Assembly: GCF_947489355.1 (NCBI RefSeq)
Contig: NZ_CANLDD010000016.1
Coordinates: 1 to 64,000, forward strand
Length of the DNA: 64,000 nt
Reading direction: 5' to 3'
Source of the DNA: an uncultured Microbulbifer sp.
GTDB lineage: Bacteria; Pseudomonadota; Gammaproteobacteria; Pseudomonadales; Cellvibrionaceae
Positions 9,083 to 19,019 of this stretch are shown one piece after another (the first letter of the stretch is position 1; the number at the start of each line of letters is the position of its first letter). A program made the position numbers and the translations under genes. Under the pieces are notes generated by a model. The model saw only the letters and a list, made by a program, of their open reading frames with translations, was not told where the DNA came from and did not search any database.

Positions 9083-9571
9083 ATGGTACTCTGCAGTTTC
9101 CGAATCAGTTTGCACAGCACCCTGGCAAAGACATTCGGACTACTCTTACTTCCCGCCTGCTGCCTCTGCTCCGCCGACGACCTGTTTATCCCCGATTCCC
9201 ACCAGGCACTGAATATACAATCGGAAAGCGTATTTTTCTCCGACAGTGCCTTTGCCATGGATAACACGGCCTTATTCCAGGCCGCAGATTACCTCAGGAA
9301 TAACACCATGAGCGGCGTGCAGCGACGCCTTAACTACCAGTGGCTGCAAATGCATACCAACCCGGATGAATTCCGTCCCACTACCGGCGGCAAAGTGCTT
9401 TCCAAAATCCTGAAAATGGGCTGGGAAACCTACAAACAGCACAACAAGCGGACTGTGCAGAACAGCCTGCTTCGCTATACCACCCATCAAGGTAAAATCA
9501 GCAGTGTCATCGATTACGACATCAGACTCTCCAACGACAAGTTTCGTTTTTCCTTTGAGTATGAGTTTTAG
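9083..9571 (+). CDS. Exported protein of unknown function
   Basis: I do not recognise a family. The frame opens at a GTG (9053), but the ATG at 9083 has a clear GGGGGAGA ribosome site six bases upstream and starts a plausible signal peptide, with the hydrophobic stretch TFGLLLLPACCLC ending near SADDLF. The mature part is about 130 residues. It has a central helical segment (FQAADYLRNNTMSGVQRRL) and ends in short alternating strands, RFSFEYEF. The final Phe recalls outer-membrane proteins, but the protein is too short for an ordinary barrel. Confidence 0.65.
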   Translation: MVLCSFRISLHSTLAKTFGLLLLPACCLCSADDLFIPDSHQALNIQSESVFFSDSAFAMDNTALFQAADYLRNNTMSGVQRRLNYQWLQMHTNPDEFRPTTGGKVLSKILKMGWETYKQHNKRTVQNSLLRYTTHQGKISSVIDYDIRLSNDKFRFSFEYEF

Positions 9572-9643
9572 CGCTTGAAGGCCCCTCCTGATTGCCCCCA
9601 AGTTTGTTAGAATCTCCGCCAACTGGTATTGGCGGAGACAACC

Positions 9644-10135
9644 TTGAGTACCTCAACCCGTGCGACCTCGTTCCCGAAACTGCCCATCGCCGGTGTCGGA
9701 CGGCGCCTGGCGGCACTGCTTTACGACCTCCTGATTTTGACGGGTCTAATGATGGTCTACGGCTTTGTCGCCCTACCTGTGGCATCGGTGTTCGGGGGAT
9801 TGAATTGCCAACCGGAAACCCTCGATTACAGCCCCTGCGTGGGTGGCCCCCTCTTCCAACTGGGTGCAGTGGCGGTTATTGCCGGTTATTTTTTCTGGTC
9901 GTGGCGTGCGGCGGGACAAACAGTCGGCATGCGTGCCTGGCGGCTGTTGTTGGCCAACCCAGACGGCACCCAATTGACCTGGGGGCAATGCCTCCTGCGT
10001 GCCACAGTGGGCCCTCTCTCTATCGCCTGCCTGGGCCTCGGCTATTTTTCCGCTTGGGCCAGGCCGGATAAGGCCAGCTGGCACGATCTGATCTCCAAGT
10101 CCCAGGTGCGCCTGCTGCCCAAGAAGCAAAAATAG
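9644..10135 (+). CDS. RDD-family membrane protein
   Basis: Three predicted membrane helices are seen: LLYDLLILTGLMMVYG, AVAVIAGYFFWSW and the LGLGYFSAW region. Charged positions are typical of RDD proteins: GRRLAALLYDLL early, GQTVGMRAWRLLL in the middle, and KASWHDLISKSQVRLL at the end. Function is generally unknown; some RDD proteins act as Na+/H+ antiporters. The frame is open from a TTG at 9629, but the TTG at 9644 has GGCGGAG at the right distance and is preferred. It ends 9 bases from the convergent lptG. Confidence 0.8.
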   Translation: MSTSTRATSFPKLPIAGVGRRLAALLYDLLILTGLMMVYGFVALPVASVFGGLNCQPETLDYSPCVGGPLFQLGAVAVIAGYFFWSWRAAGQTVGMRAWRLLLANPDGTQLTWGQCLLRATVGPLSIACLGLGYFSAWARPDKASWHDLISKSQVRLLPKKQK

Positions 10136-10144
10136 CCCGCCTGC

Positions 10145-11206
10145 TCAGCGCGCACGCTTGAGCAATAACCAGCCAGCGGCAAAGCACAGCACGATCGGCA
10201 GTAGTACCGCGAGAAATGGCGGGAAGCCAAACACTAGCGAGGAGGGGCCGAGCATATCCTGCACGGTCTGGAAAACGATGCCCACAATAATGCCGGCAAA
10301 GACCCGAAGCCCGGTGGTCACTTCCCGGAGTGGACCGAATATAAAGGAAATAGCCACCATCACCAGGGCGGCAATCGTGAGTGGCTGCAGGAGTTTTTTC
10401 CAGAATTGCAGCCAATAGCGGCTGGCGTCTTCCCCTTTGCGATCGAGGAAAGTGGCATAGGACCACAGATTCCGCGGCGAGAGATCCGAGGGCAGCGGCA
10501 CAATCAGCGCAAACAATTCCGGTGAGATTTCCGCTTTCCACGCACTGGTTGGCAACTGTGCGCTGTGGGAGTTTTGTGCGGAAAACGAGGTAATACGGCT
10601 GTTCTCCAGCGACCACTGCTGTCCGGTAAACTGGCCGCGCTCGGAGAATTCCACTCTCTCCAGCTCCCGGTTGTCACCGAACTGGTAGCGGGTCACCCCG
10701 TAGAGTGCTCCATCCGGCAAGGCGGCATTGAAGTGCACGAATTCACCGCTGTCTCTCAGCCAGAGCCCCCGCTCCAGACCACTGGCCTCAAGCTCACCAA
10801 GCGCCCGGGCCTTGTTGCCCTCCGCAATCGCATTGGTCTTGGGAATCACAAACTCCGCCAGGGCGAGCCCCGACATAATGAGCACGAGAATCGGTTTCAT
10901 CACCGCCCAGGCAATACGGCCAATGGACACACCGGCGGCGCGCATGACGGTCAGTTCGCTGGTACCGGCCAGGGTACCCAGTCCAACCATACAGCCCACA
11001 AGTGCCGAAAAACCCAACTGCCCATAGATTCGAGCAGGTAGCGTCCAGATCACATACTGCACTGCCTCAGCTAAGCCATAGCCCCTCTCGAACTCACCCA
11101 ACTGATCGACAATGGCAAAGACGATATCGAGGCCGAGAATAACCAGCAGTACGGCACCTATTGCCAGGGCGATGGTGCGCCCAATATAGAGATCCAGCTT
11201 AAGCAT
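10145..11206 (-). CDS. lptG: LPS export ABC transporter permease LptG
   Basis: LptG is one of the two permeases of LptB2FG, which extracts lipopolysaccharide from the inner membrane and feeds the LptC-A-D bridge. The 353-residue protein starts MLKLDLYIGRTIA, with one N-terminal membrane helix pair, a periplasmic beta-jellyroll in the middle and a C-terminal helix cluster with LTIAALVMVAISFIFGPLR. The ATG at 11206 lies 8 bases inside the end of lptF, so the pair is coupled. The further-upstream Met at 11284 is an artefact of the open frame. Confidence 0.95.
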   Translation of the reverse strand: MLKLDLYIGRTIALAIGAVLLVILGLDIVFAIVDQLGEFERGYGLAEAVQYVIWTLPARIYGQLGFSALVGCMVGLGTLAGTSELTVMRAAGVSIGRIAWAVMKPILVLIMSGLALAEFVIPKTNAIAEGNKARALGELEASGLERGLWLRDSGEFVHFNAALPDGALYGVTRYQFGDNRELERVEFSERGQFTGQQWSLENSRITSFSAQNSHSAQLPTSAWKAEISPELFALIVPLPSDLSPRNLWSYATFLDRKGEDASRYWLQFWKKLLQPLTIAALVMVAISFIFGPLREVTTGLRVFAGIIVGIVFQTVQDMLGPSSLVFGFPPFLAVLLPIVLCFAAGWLLLKRAR

Positions 11207-12329
11207 CTGCCGACTCCTTTGTCCCTTCCGGCAGGCGTCCGGGTCTGCGCCACCACCCTCTGCCAGTGAGGAGTAACAACCCAAGCAGCAGAAAAGGCAG
11301 ATGCACCAGCCAGATCACCCCCGGAATGGCAATCTCGCCGTCTTCAATCGCGCCGCGAACCCCCTGCAACGTCACCAGATAAGTGATATACAGCAGCACC
11401 GCAGGGATCATTTTGGCAAACCGCCCCTGTCTCGGGTTGGTGCGTGACAGCGGCACTGCCAATACTGCAACAACCAGTACCAATAGCGGAAGGCTCAAGC
11501 GCCAGTACAGAAAGGCCTTTTCCTTGGGATCGTCACTACCCAGCAGTTGCAGAGTCGAAGCCGACTCCATCTGGTCGCGCCAGCGATTGCGCATTTGCGG
11601 CGCTTCCAACAGTACCGCATAACTGGCAAACGCCATCCGGCGGTAATCCCGCTGACCGGGAACACCCTCGTAGCGGTAGCCGTCACGCAATACCAGGTAG
11701 CGCAATCCCGTCTCCGGATCTATCTCCTGCACACCTTCACGAGCGCGAATCACTACCTGGTGACCCGCTTCAGTCCCGGCACCCGCGTCGCCCAGCTCGG
11801 CAAGAAATACCCCCTGCATGGTGGATTTGTCCTTACTGAGGAAATCGGCGTAATACACCGCGCGACCATCCCCGGTAGAGACAAATTTTCTCGGCACCAG
11901 ATGGTCAAACTCATTGCGGGCTTTTTCCGCATTTAACAGGCTCGAAGATTGTTCCACCCCTGCCGGTGAGAAGTACAAACTCATGGAAGCCACCGGCAGA
12001 GCCACCATCAACGCCGGCGCCAGGGTGTACATCAGCAGACGCCACTCGCTGAACCCGCAAGCGTGCAGCACCGTCATTTCACTCTCTATATAGAGCCGTC
12101 CGTAGGCGAGGAGAATTCCAACAAACAAACCCAGCGGCAATACCAACTCCAGAAAACCCGGCAGGCGGAACCCCATCAGGGAGAAAAGGATATCGGCCGA
12201 AATATCACCTGCCGCAGCCTCCGCCAGATATTTTACAAATCGGCCGCTCATCACCATTAACAGCAGGACTGCGCTGACTGCCAGCGTGGCAAAAAGCAGC
12301 TCGCGACAGAGATAGCGGAAGATAATCAC
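11199..12329 (-). CDS. lptF: LPS export ABC transporter permease LptF
   Basis: Partner permease of LptG in the LPS transporter. The family-typical start (IIFRYLCRELL) follows a GTG codon at 12329. The frame is open further to 12401, but those residues are not conserved. Helices run from LLFATLAVSAVLLLMVMSG and LELVLPLGLFVGILLAYGRLY, with the ESEMTVLHACG coupling-helix region that contacts LptB. The jellyroll domain lies in the middle and the final helices include LPLLVLVVAVLAVPLSR. lptF and pepA are divergent, as in many gammaproteobacteria. Confidence 0.94.
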   Translation of the reverse strand: MIIFRYLCRELLFATLAVSAVLLLMVMSGRFVKYLAEAAAGDISADILFSLMGFRLPGFLELVLPLGLFVGILLAYGRLYIESEMTVLHACGFSEWRLLMYTLAPALMVALPVASMSLYFSPAGVEQSSSLLNAEKARNEFDHLVPRKFVSTGDGRAVYYADFLSKDKSTMQGVFLAELGDAGAGTEAGHQVVIRAREGVQEIDPETGLRYLVLRDGYRYEGVPGQRDYRRMAFASYAVLLEAPQMRNRWRDQMESASTLQLLGSDDPKEKAFLYWRLSLPLLVLVVAVLAVPLSRTNPRQGRFAKMIPAVLLYITYLVTLQGVRGAIEDGEIAIPGVIWLVHLPFLLLGLLLLTGRGWWRRPGRLPEGTKESADA

Positions 12330-12502
12330 GGGGCGAAGACATTCCTCGATGGCAATGGTGTGATACTGCACAAGTTTCCCACTGGGTACAGCAATCCACA
12401 CACGGTCGGGTTAAACTAGCGCGACGCATTATCACTAAAAATTCTTGCTATGTCTCGGCTCGGGGCCATGCATCCACTGTCAGATTTTAAGGAAAGCGAA
12501 AC

Positions 12503-13969
12503 ATGCAGTTCTCCGCCAAGGTTTCAGATATCACCAAACAACGCAGTGCCTGTTCCATTATTTCGGCAGATGCCAAAAACGGCCTCAGTAGCAGCGGCAA
12601 AAGACTCGACCAGCTCACCGGGGGGGTGATCGGCAAAATCCTGAAACGCGGCGACCTGGGCTCCAAGCTGGGCAGCACTCAGCTGATCAATCTTTTCGAG
12701 GGCCCCAGCGAGCGCATACTGATCGTACGCGCAGGTAAAGCCCCCCTCACTCAGGCAGAGTTTCGCAAGTTGGCAATGGCCAGTGCCAATGGGGTGAAAC
12801 ACTGTAAGGATGCCATCAGCTACCTGTGTGAACTGGAGGTTGAGGGCGAAAACAAAGCCTGGCAGGCCCAGCAGGTCACCATGGCCGCGGGACTGGCCGG
12901 CTACCGCTTCATCCAGTGCCGCAGCGATGCCAGACCCTATCCCCTGACAAAATTTACACTGCACGCCCTGGAGCGCAAACAGCTCAAAGCCCTGCAGGAC
13001 GGTATGAAACTGGGTGCCGCCCAGGCTTTGGGTAGTAATGTCGCCCGGGAGTTGGGCGATCTGCCCGGCAATATCTGTACACCGTCCTACCTGGCAGCAG
13101 AAGCCCGCAAGCTGGCCAAGAAACAGGCAAAGCTGACTGCGACTGTGCTCGACGAGAAAAAGATGCAATCCCTGGGCATGGGCGCCCTGCTCAGCGTGTC
13201 CAAAGGCAGCGACCAGCCACCTGCGCTGATCGCCATGCATTACAAAGGGGGCAAAGCCAGTGACAAACCCGTTGTGCTCGTAGGCAAGGGCATAACCTTT
13301 GACAGTGGCGGCATCAGTATCAAGCCGGGCCTGGCCATGGATGAAATGAAATACGATATGGGTGGCGCCGCCTGTGTATTCGGCGTCATGAACGCCCTGG
13401 TCGAACTGCAGCCCTCCATCAATGTCGTAGGGCTGGTGGCCGCAGCCGAAAACATGCCCAGTGGGGGCGCCAGCAAGCCCGGCGACATTGTCACCTCTAT
13501 GTCCGGCAAAACCATTGAGATTCTGAATACCGACGCCGAGGGCCGCCTGGTGCTCTGCGACACCCTCACCTATGCGGGCAAGTATAAACCCCGTGCTGTG
13601 ATTGACATCGCCACCCTTACCGGTGCTTGTGTCATCGCCCTGGGCCACCATGCCAGCGGCCTCTATGCCAATAACCAAGCGCTTGCCCAGGCACTGCTGA
13701 GTGCCGGCGAAACCACCGGCGATCGCGCCTGGCAGATGCCACTGTGGGATGAGTACCAACCCTCTCTGGATTCCAACTTCGCAGACCTCCAGAATATCGG
13801 TGGTCGCGAAGCGGGCTCAGTGACGGCCGCCTGCTTCCTATCGCGCTTTGCCAGGGACTACAACTGGGCGCATCTGGATATCGCCGGCAGTGCCTGGAAA
13901 TCCGGCGCCGCCAAGGGCGCTACCGGCCGTCCGGTTCCCCTATTGGTGGAATACCTGCTGGGACAATAA
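12503..13969 (+). CDS. pepA: Cytosol (leucyl) aminopeptidase PepA
   Basis: M17-family dizinc aminopeptidase of 488 residues, normal for the family, which removes N-terminal residues from peptides. In some bacteria PepA is also an architectural DNA-binding protein. The active-site signature NTDAEGRLVL is present. So are the metal and catalytic residues around VGKGITFDSGGISIKP (Lys and Asp) and MKYDMGGAA. The C-terminal SVTAACFLSRF and HLDIAGSAW are also typical. A ribosome site AAGGAAAG precedes the ATG. Confidence 0.97.
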   Translation: MQFSAKVSDITKQRSACSIISADAKNGLSSSGKRLDQLTGGVIGKILKRGDLGSKLGSTQLINLFEGPSERILIVRAGKAPLTQAEFRKLAMASANGVKHCKDAISYLCELEVEGENKAWQAQQVTMAAGLAGYRFIQCRSDARPYPLTKFTLHALERKQLKALQDGMKLGAAQALGSNVARELGDLPGNICTPSYLAAEARKLAKKQAKLTATVLDEKKMQSLGMGALLSVSKGSDQPPALIAMHYKGGKASDKPVVLVGKGITFDSGGISIKPGLAMDEMKYDMGGAACVFGVMNALVELQPSINVVGLVAAAENMPSGGASKPGDIVTSMSGKTIEILNTDAEGRLVLCDTLTYAGKYKPRAVIDIATLTGACVIALGHHASGLYANNQALAQALLSAGETTGDRAWQMPLWDEYQPSLDSNFADLQNIGGREAGSVTAACFLSRFARDYNWAHLDIAGSAWKSGAAKGATGRPVPLLVEYLLGQ

Positions 13970-14087
13970 ATACCCCGGGCGCAAAAAAGTCGCCCGCAGT
14001 AATGGGTGGCGACCCCGCGCGCGGGGCGCCTGCCTCAGCAGGTTGAAGCCACAGTAAGGACAATAAACTGATGCACCGGCAACCTGA

Positions 14088-14519
14088 ATGACCCAAATCG
14101 ACTTTTACATTCTTTCCTCCCAACGAATCGAGCAGGCTGATATCTTCGCCTGTCGCCTGGCGGAGAAGGCGTACCGCACAGGGCTGGGTGTACTGCTGGC
14201 TGTGGATCATCCGGAGCGCGCAGAGCAGCTAAACCGGTTGCTGTGGACCTTTCGCGAAGATAGCTTCGTACCCCACGCACCCCAGGGCGAGGAGCCCCCT
14301 GCGGCGGTGGAGATCAACTGTGGTGAAGATCCGGGAGCGCACCACGGGCTCATGATCAACCTGTGCAGCGCGGTGCCCAACTGGTTTAGCCGCTTCGAAC
14401 GGCTCGCCGAGATCGTCGTGCAGCAACCGCAGGCCCTGCAGCGCTCACGCACGCGATTCGGCCTCTTCCGCGAGCGCGGATATCCGTTAAAATCCCACAA
14501 GATCAACCAGAGCAACTAA
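14088..14519 (+). CDS. holC: DNA polymerase III subunit chi
   Basis: Chi links the clamp loader to single-strand-binding protein through psi. The 143-residue protein starts MTQIDFYIL and has RLAEKAYRTGLGVLLAVD, LNRLLWTFREDSFVPHA and the late LFRERGYPLKSHKI, all typical of HolC. It lies between pepA and valS, the standard order for this family. An acidic unknown follows after 15 bases, presumably in one transcript. Confidence 0.93.
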   Translation: MTQIDFYILSSQRIEQADIFACRLAEKAYRTGLGVLLAVDHPERAEQLNRLLWTFREDSFVPHAPQGEEPPAAVEINCGEDPGAHHGLMINLCSAVPNWFSRFERLAEIVVQQPQALQRSRTRFGLFRERGYPLKSHKINQSN

Positions 14520-14534
14520 ATCACCAATACCGCC

Positions 14535-15365
14535 ATGTCCGGTCGAAAGAACAAACACAAGCACCGCGGACAGCAGCACCGGCAGCCCAGAGAATTACTC
14601 GACGAGCTAAGCGCACTGCATGCCCTGCTCGACCGTGGCGGCCCGGATGCAATTCCCCTGCTGAATCAAGTGGCCAACCCCCGCGGCCAGGAGACCCCTG
14701 AGTTCGCTGCCAAAGAGGAGCGTCCGCAGGCGAATGTCCAAACCAAAACCTCCCCGGAGGCGCCGCCGGATGAGGACGCCGACCTGCCCATTCTATTCTC
14801 TCCACTCAAAGAGCAACTGCCCGAAGAACACAGGGTTCGGCTCGCGGACTCCGATTTGGCTCTGTTGCGCCCTTTGCAAAACCTGCCCAGACAGGATAGC
14901 GAGGCTACAACTGCCTGCACTCTCGCCGGGAAGGGAGGGGAAGCTCCCATTACTGATACGGTATCCGAAGAGCACGACGAACCTGCCCCCGAGCGGGCCA
15001 CAGATACACAGCTCCAAGCGCCGAATAGCAAAGAAATACCGGAGAACCCCTTCCTGCCCGCCCATATTCGCGCGCGCCTGACCGGTGGCTGCCCTCCCGC
15101 AGACAACAGCCTGGCAGCACCGAATACCGCTTCCAGGCCCGAAACCACAAGTACAGTAAGTGCCGGTACCCGTACCCAGGCTCTGGTGATGGCTCAGGCC
15201 ATGGCCGAGCGGGAGGGTCCTGCGGACCAGCTGGAGACTTCGGGTAAAAAACGCCAGCGCCGGGCGCTGGTGGAGCAACTGGTCTCACAGCAACTACCGG
15301 AACTGGAGCGCCAGTTGCGTGCCCAGATCGAAAAAGTGGTCGATGAGCTTGAGATCTGGGAGTGA
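14535..15365 (+). CDS. Acidic low-complexity protein of unknown function between holC and valS
   Basis: No family is recognised with confidence. The 276 residues start with a basic patch (GRKNKHKHRG) and a short helix, LLDELSALHALL. About 160 residues rich in Pro, Glu, Ala and Thr follow and are probably disordered. NPFLPAHIRARL comes next, and the C-terminal amphipathic helix ALVEQLVSQQLPELERQLR has alternating hydrophobics. The C-terminal shape resembles short helices found in scaffold proteins, but this is only an impression. It follows holC by 15 bases. Confidence 0.75.
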   Translation: MSGRKNKHKHRGQQHRQPRELLDELSALHALLDRGGPDAIPLLNQVANPRGQETPEFAAKEERPQANVQTKTSPEAPPDEDADLPILFSPLKEQLPEEHRVRLADSDLALLRPLQNLPRQDSEATTACTLAGKGGEAPITDTVSEEHDEPAPERATDTQLQAPNSKEIPENPFLPAHIRARLTGGCPPADNSLAAPNTASRPETTSTVSAGTRTQALVMAQAMAEREGPADQLETSGKKRQRRALVEQLVSQQLPELERQLRAQIEKVVDELEIWE

Positions 15366-15391
15366 TCGTCACTAAGGACAACACCTGCCTT

Positions 15392-15419
15392 TTGCCCACC
15401 GCACCCCCGGCGGTATAAT
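15392..15419 (+). promoter_or_regulatory. Sigma-70 promoter for valS
   Basis: A perfect -10 TATAAT (15414-15419) lies 16 bases after a -35 of TTGCCC (15392-15397). The valS ATG is at 15506, which leaves a leader of about 80 bases. The site is just after the stop of the upstream gene, so valS probably has its own transcript. Confidence 0.55.
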
Positions 15420-15505
15420 TCCCGCCTTTTCGACGCAGCCACGGTCGGGCATCCCGGACCAAACCGCTGCGCCCGCTGTCAGTTAACACAAGGCTTCCCA
15501 CCCCC

Positions 15506-18280
15506 ATGGACAAAACATACCAACCCAACACCATAGAACAAAAGTGGTACAAGACCTGGGAGGAGAACGGTTACTTCAAACCGAGCGGCGACACAGAGGC
15601 CAAGCCCTTCTGCATTATAATCCCGCCGCCGAACGTCACCGGCAGTCTGCATATGGGCCACGGCTTTCAGGAGTCCATCATGGACGCGCTGATCCGCTAC
15701 CACCGCATGCAAGGGGACAACACGCTCTGGCAGGTGGGCACCGACCATGCCGGTATCGCCACACAGATGGTGGTGGAGCGCATGCTGGCAGCGGAAGGCA
15801 CCTCGCGCCACGAACTGGGCCGCGAACAGTTCATCGAGAAAGTGTGGCAGTGGAAGGCGCAATCCGGCGGCACCATTACCCGCCAGTTGCGCCGCCTGGG
15901 TGCCAGCCCGGACTGGTCGCGCGAGCGTTTCACCATGGACGACGGCTTCTACAAGGCGGTACAGGAAGTTTTTATCAAGCTGTACGAGGATGGCCTGATC
16001 TACCGCGGCAAGCGCCTGGTGAACTGGGACCCCAAATTCCACACGGCGATTTCCGATCTCGAAGTGCTCAACGAGGAGAAACAGGGCCATCTGTGGCACT
16101 TCCGCTACCCGCTCGCCGATGGCTCCGGGCACCTGGTGGTTGCCACCACCCGCCCGGAAACCATGCTCGGCGATACCGCGGTAGCTGTACACCCGGAAGA
16201 TGCGCGCTACCGGCACCTGGTCGGCAAGACCGTCAAACTGCCCCTCACCGATCGCGAGATCCCTATTATCGCCGATGAGTATGTAGACCGGGCATTCGGC
16301 ACCGGCTGCGTGAAAATCACTCCGGCCCACGACTTCAACGACTACGAAATGGGGCAGCGTCACAGTCTTGAGATTATCAATATCCTCGACGCGGACGCCA
16401 ACCTGAATGATGCCGTGCCGGCGCAATACCGCGGTATGGAACGCTTTGCCGCGCGCGTCCAGATCGCCGACGACCTGGACGCCCTCGGCCTGCTGGAGAA
16501 GGTGGAGCCCCACACCCTCAAGGTGCCCCATGGCGACCGCTCCGGCGCCGTTATCGAACCCTGGCTCACCGACCAATGGTATGTAAAAACCCAGCCCCTA
16601 GCGGAAGAAGCTATCGCCGCCGTGGAAGACGGCCGGGTAAACTTCGTACCGAAGAACTACGAAAATATGTACTTCTCCTGGATGCGCGATCTCCAGGACT
16701 GGTGTATTTCCCGCCAGTTGTGGTGGGGCCACCGCATTCCGGCCTGGTACGACAATGAGGGCAATGTGTTTGTGGGCCGCTCCGAGGAGGAAGTGCGTGA
16801 AAAATACACGCTCGATGCCGATGTCGCCCTGCGCCAGGACGACGATGTACTGGATACCTGGTTCTCCTCCGGCCTGTGGACCTTCGGTACCCTCGGTTGG
16901 CCCGAAGAGACCAAAGCACTGCAGGCATTCCACCCAAGCTCCGTGCTGGTCACCGGCTTCGACATCATCTTCTTCTGGGTCGCGCGCATGATCATGCTGA
17001 CCCTGTATTTCAAAAAGGAAGTGCCCTTCCACACCGTGTATGTCCACGGTCTGGTACGCGACAGCCACGGCCAGAAGATGTCCAAATCCAAGGGCAATGT
17101 GATTGACCCCATCGACCTGATCGACGGCATTGACCTGGAGCGTTTGGTCCAAAAGCGCACCACCGGGCTGATGCACCCACAGGACGCCCCCAAGATTGAA
17201 AAGCTGACCCGCAAGGATTTCCCACACGGTTTTTCCGCCTTCGGCACCGATGCCCTGCGCTACACCTATTACTCGCTGGCCTCTACCGGTCGCGATATCC
17301 GGTTCGACGTGGGCCGTATCGAAGGCTTCCGCAATTTCTGCAATAAAATCTGGAACGCTTCCCGCTACGTATTACAAAATTGCGAGGGGTACGACTGTGG
17401 ACAGGACAACAACGGCGATTTCGAACTGACCATCGCCGACCGCTGGATTGTTTCCCAGTTGCAGCGCACCGAAACCTCTGTGCGTCAAGCCTTGGACAGC
17501 TACCGTTTTGATCTCGCCTCGCAAACACTGTACGACTTTATCTGGGGCGAGTACTGCAGCTGGTACCTGGAGCTTTCAAAGCCAATTCTCAAAGACGAAA
17601 ATGCCTCCAACACCATCAAGATAGGCACACGCCGCACCTTGATCCGCGTATTGGAGACCCTGCTGCGCCTGGCACACCCATTGATGCCGTTTATCACCGA
17701 GGAAATCTGGCAGCGGGTGAAAACCCTGGCCTGTGCCACAGGTGACACCATCATGCTGCAGCCTTACCCGAAGGCCGATAGCCACAAGGTCGACGAAGAA
17801 GCCGAAACCGCTATTGCCTGGCTTAAGCAGGTCGTTGAAGCGGTGCGCAATATCCGCGGAGAAATGAACATCTCCCCAGCCAGGAAAATTCCGCTGATCC
17901 TGCGCAGCGGTTCCATCCGGGACAAGGCGCTGCTGGAGCAGGCTCACAGCCTGTTAATGCAGCTGGTCAGTCTGGAAGCCATTACCTGGCTCGGCGCCGG
18001 TGAACCCACTCCCACCTCGGCTACCGCACTGGTGGGAGAGATGGAACTGCTGGTGCCTATGGCTGGCCTGATTGATGTGAAAGCCGAGAGCGCGCGCTTA
18101 CAAAAAGAAATCGACAAGCTGACAAAAGAATTCCAGCGAGGCCAGGGCAAACTCAATAACCCCAAGTTTGTAAGCAAGGCGCCGGCAGAAGTGGTGTCCA
18201 GGGAAAAAGACAAACTGGCGGAGACAGAAAGTGCCCGGAAGCGCCTGCAGCAGCAGCTGGAAGCACTTAGCCGGCTTTAG
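15506..18280 (+). CDS. valS: Valyl-tRNA synthetase
   Basis: Class Ia synthetase that charges tRNA-Val; 924 residues is close to the usual ~950. The HIGH-type motif is [14 protein letters not shown] near residue 42 and KMSKS is in [14 protein letters not shown] near 525. The editing CP1 domain includes [17 protein letters not shown]. The anticodon-binding domain and the C-terminal coiled coil ([16 protein letters not shown]...) typical of ValRS are complete. Confidence 0.98.
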   Translation: MDKTYQPNTIEQKWYKTWEENGYFKPSGDTEAKPFCIIIPPPNVTGSLHMGHGFQESIMDALIRYHRMQGDNTLWQVGTDHAGIATQMVVERMLAAEGTSRHELGREQFIEKVWQWKAQSGGTITRQLRRLGASPDWSRERFTMDDGFYKAVQEVFIKLYEDGLIYRGKRLVNWDPKFHTAISDLEVLNEEKQGHLWHFRYPLADGSGHLVVATTRPETMLGDTAVAVHPEDARYRHLVGKTVKLPLTDREIPIIADEYVDRAFGTGCVKITPAHDFNDYEMGQRHSLEIINILDADANLNDAVPAQYRGMERFAARVQIADDLDALGLLEKVEPHTLKVPHGDRSGAVIEPWLTDQWYVKTQPLAEEAIAAVEDGRVNFVPKNYENMYFSWMRDLQDWCISRQLWWGHRIPAWYDNEGNVFVGRSEEEVREKYTLDADVALRQDDDVLDTWFSSGLWTFGTLGWPEETKALQAFHPSSVLVTGFDIIFFWVARMIMLTLYFKKEVPFHTVYVHGLVRDSHGQKMSKSKGNVIDPIDLIDGIDLERLVQKRTTGLMHPQDAPKIEKLTRKDFPHGFSAFGTDALRYTYYSLASTGRDIRFDVGRIEGFRNFCNKIWNASRYVLQNCEGYDCGQDNNGDFELTIADRWIVSQLQRTETSVRQALDSYRFDLASQTLYDFIWGEYCSWYLELSKPILKDENASNTIKIGTRRTLIRVLETLLRLAHPLMPFITEEIWQRVKTLACATGDTIMLQPYPKADSHKVDEEAETAIAWLKQVVEAVRNIRGEMNISPARKIPLILRSGSIRDKALLEQAHSLLMQLVSLEAITWLGAGEPTPTSATALVGEMELLVPMAGLIDVKAESARLQKEIDKLTKEFQRGQGKLNNPKFVSKAPAEVVSREKDKLAETESARKRLQQQLEALSRL

Positions 18281-18898
18281 TCCACAAGGCGGGTCGGTGT
18301 TGATCGTTTCGAAACGGCTATTGAACCGTCGCTCAAACAGCGCTTCTGCTGCCTGTTTGGGCGTCGCTGTTGAACAGGAATACAACGGCTTGAAGATACC
18401 TGTCTCTCAGGCGCTCGGGCCAGCCACCGGTGACACCCGGATTAATCGGTAACCCTGTCTTCACATTCGCCGCATCATCCATAGCTGGCATTTGGTTCTC
18501 AAATTAGATAATGCATACCCGGTTGCTCACAAAGGCAAGGCAACAGGACATTACCACAGCGGTCAGGAACTGATGTTATGGTGCTGGTGATGGACATAGT
18601 GACTGTTCATGTCAGCAGCGCTAGCTATTATTATGGCTAGTATCATCGCCATTGGAACACTGAACCGGGCCGCTTTTAGTCGCCGCTCCCTCGGGATAGC
18701 TAAACCCAGTCAACCAGGCTGGATATTTTGCAGTGCCAAAATTGCATAGAAATTCTTGCTGCAGCCCAGTGTCATGCACAGTTTGAACAGTGAATCACCC
18801 CGGGCTTCTCGGCGTACACAGTCTTGCCGCCCTTACTGCCACCTACCATTTTCTTTCTACACCTTCACCACTTCCGCAACTCCCGGAAATGGATTTCT
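18281..18898. other. Intergenic region with possible decayed coding fragments
   Basis: After valS no intact gene is seen. Two stretches read like broken protein: a plus-strand piece after 18370 (VEQEYNGLKIPVSQALG) ended by a stop, and a minus-strand piece near 18700-18860 that is open only after a frame change. I cannot assign either to a family. They may be remnants of the same mobile-element decay seen beyond the peptidase gene. Confidence 0.3.
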
Positions 18899-19009
18899 AT
18901 TTAAGGGCATCTCTATAAATTGAGTTTTCCTTGGTTTTATCGCCCTGGAGCCCCCATTATTCGGTGCTTATGGGCAACAAAAAAGTAATTTTTATAACTG
19001 CCCTTAAAT
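18899..19009. mobile_element. Candidate 111-bp MITE
   Basis: Perfect 11-base terminal inverted repeats, ATTTAAGGGCA at 18899-18909 and its complement at 18999-19009, enclose 89 bases with no coding capacity. Similarity continues imperfectly inside the repeats (CTATAAA against TTATAAA). The length and ends fit a miniature inverted-repeat element. No clear target duplication is seen, and no second copy was noticed in the window. It ends 10 bases before the stop of the oligopeptidase gene. Confidence 0.45.
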
Positions 19010-19019
19010 GAAGTTCCAG

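Noticed and set aside
12524-13759. 411-codon minus-strand frame opposite pepA
   Set aside because: Long only because of codon bias in pepA, which has complete family motifs on the plus strand.
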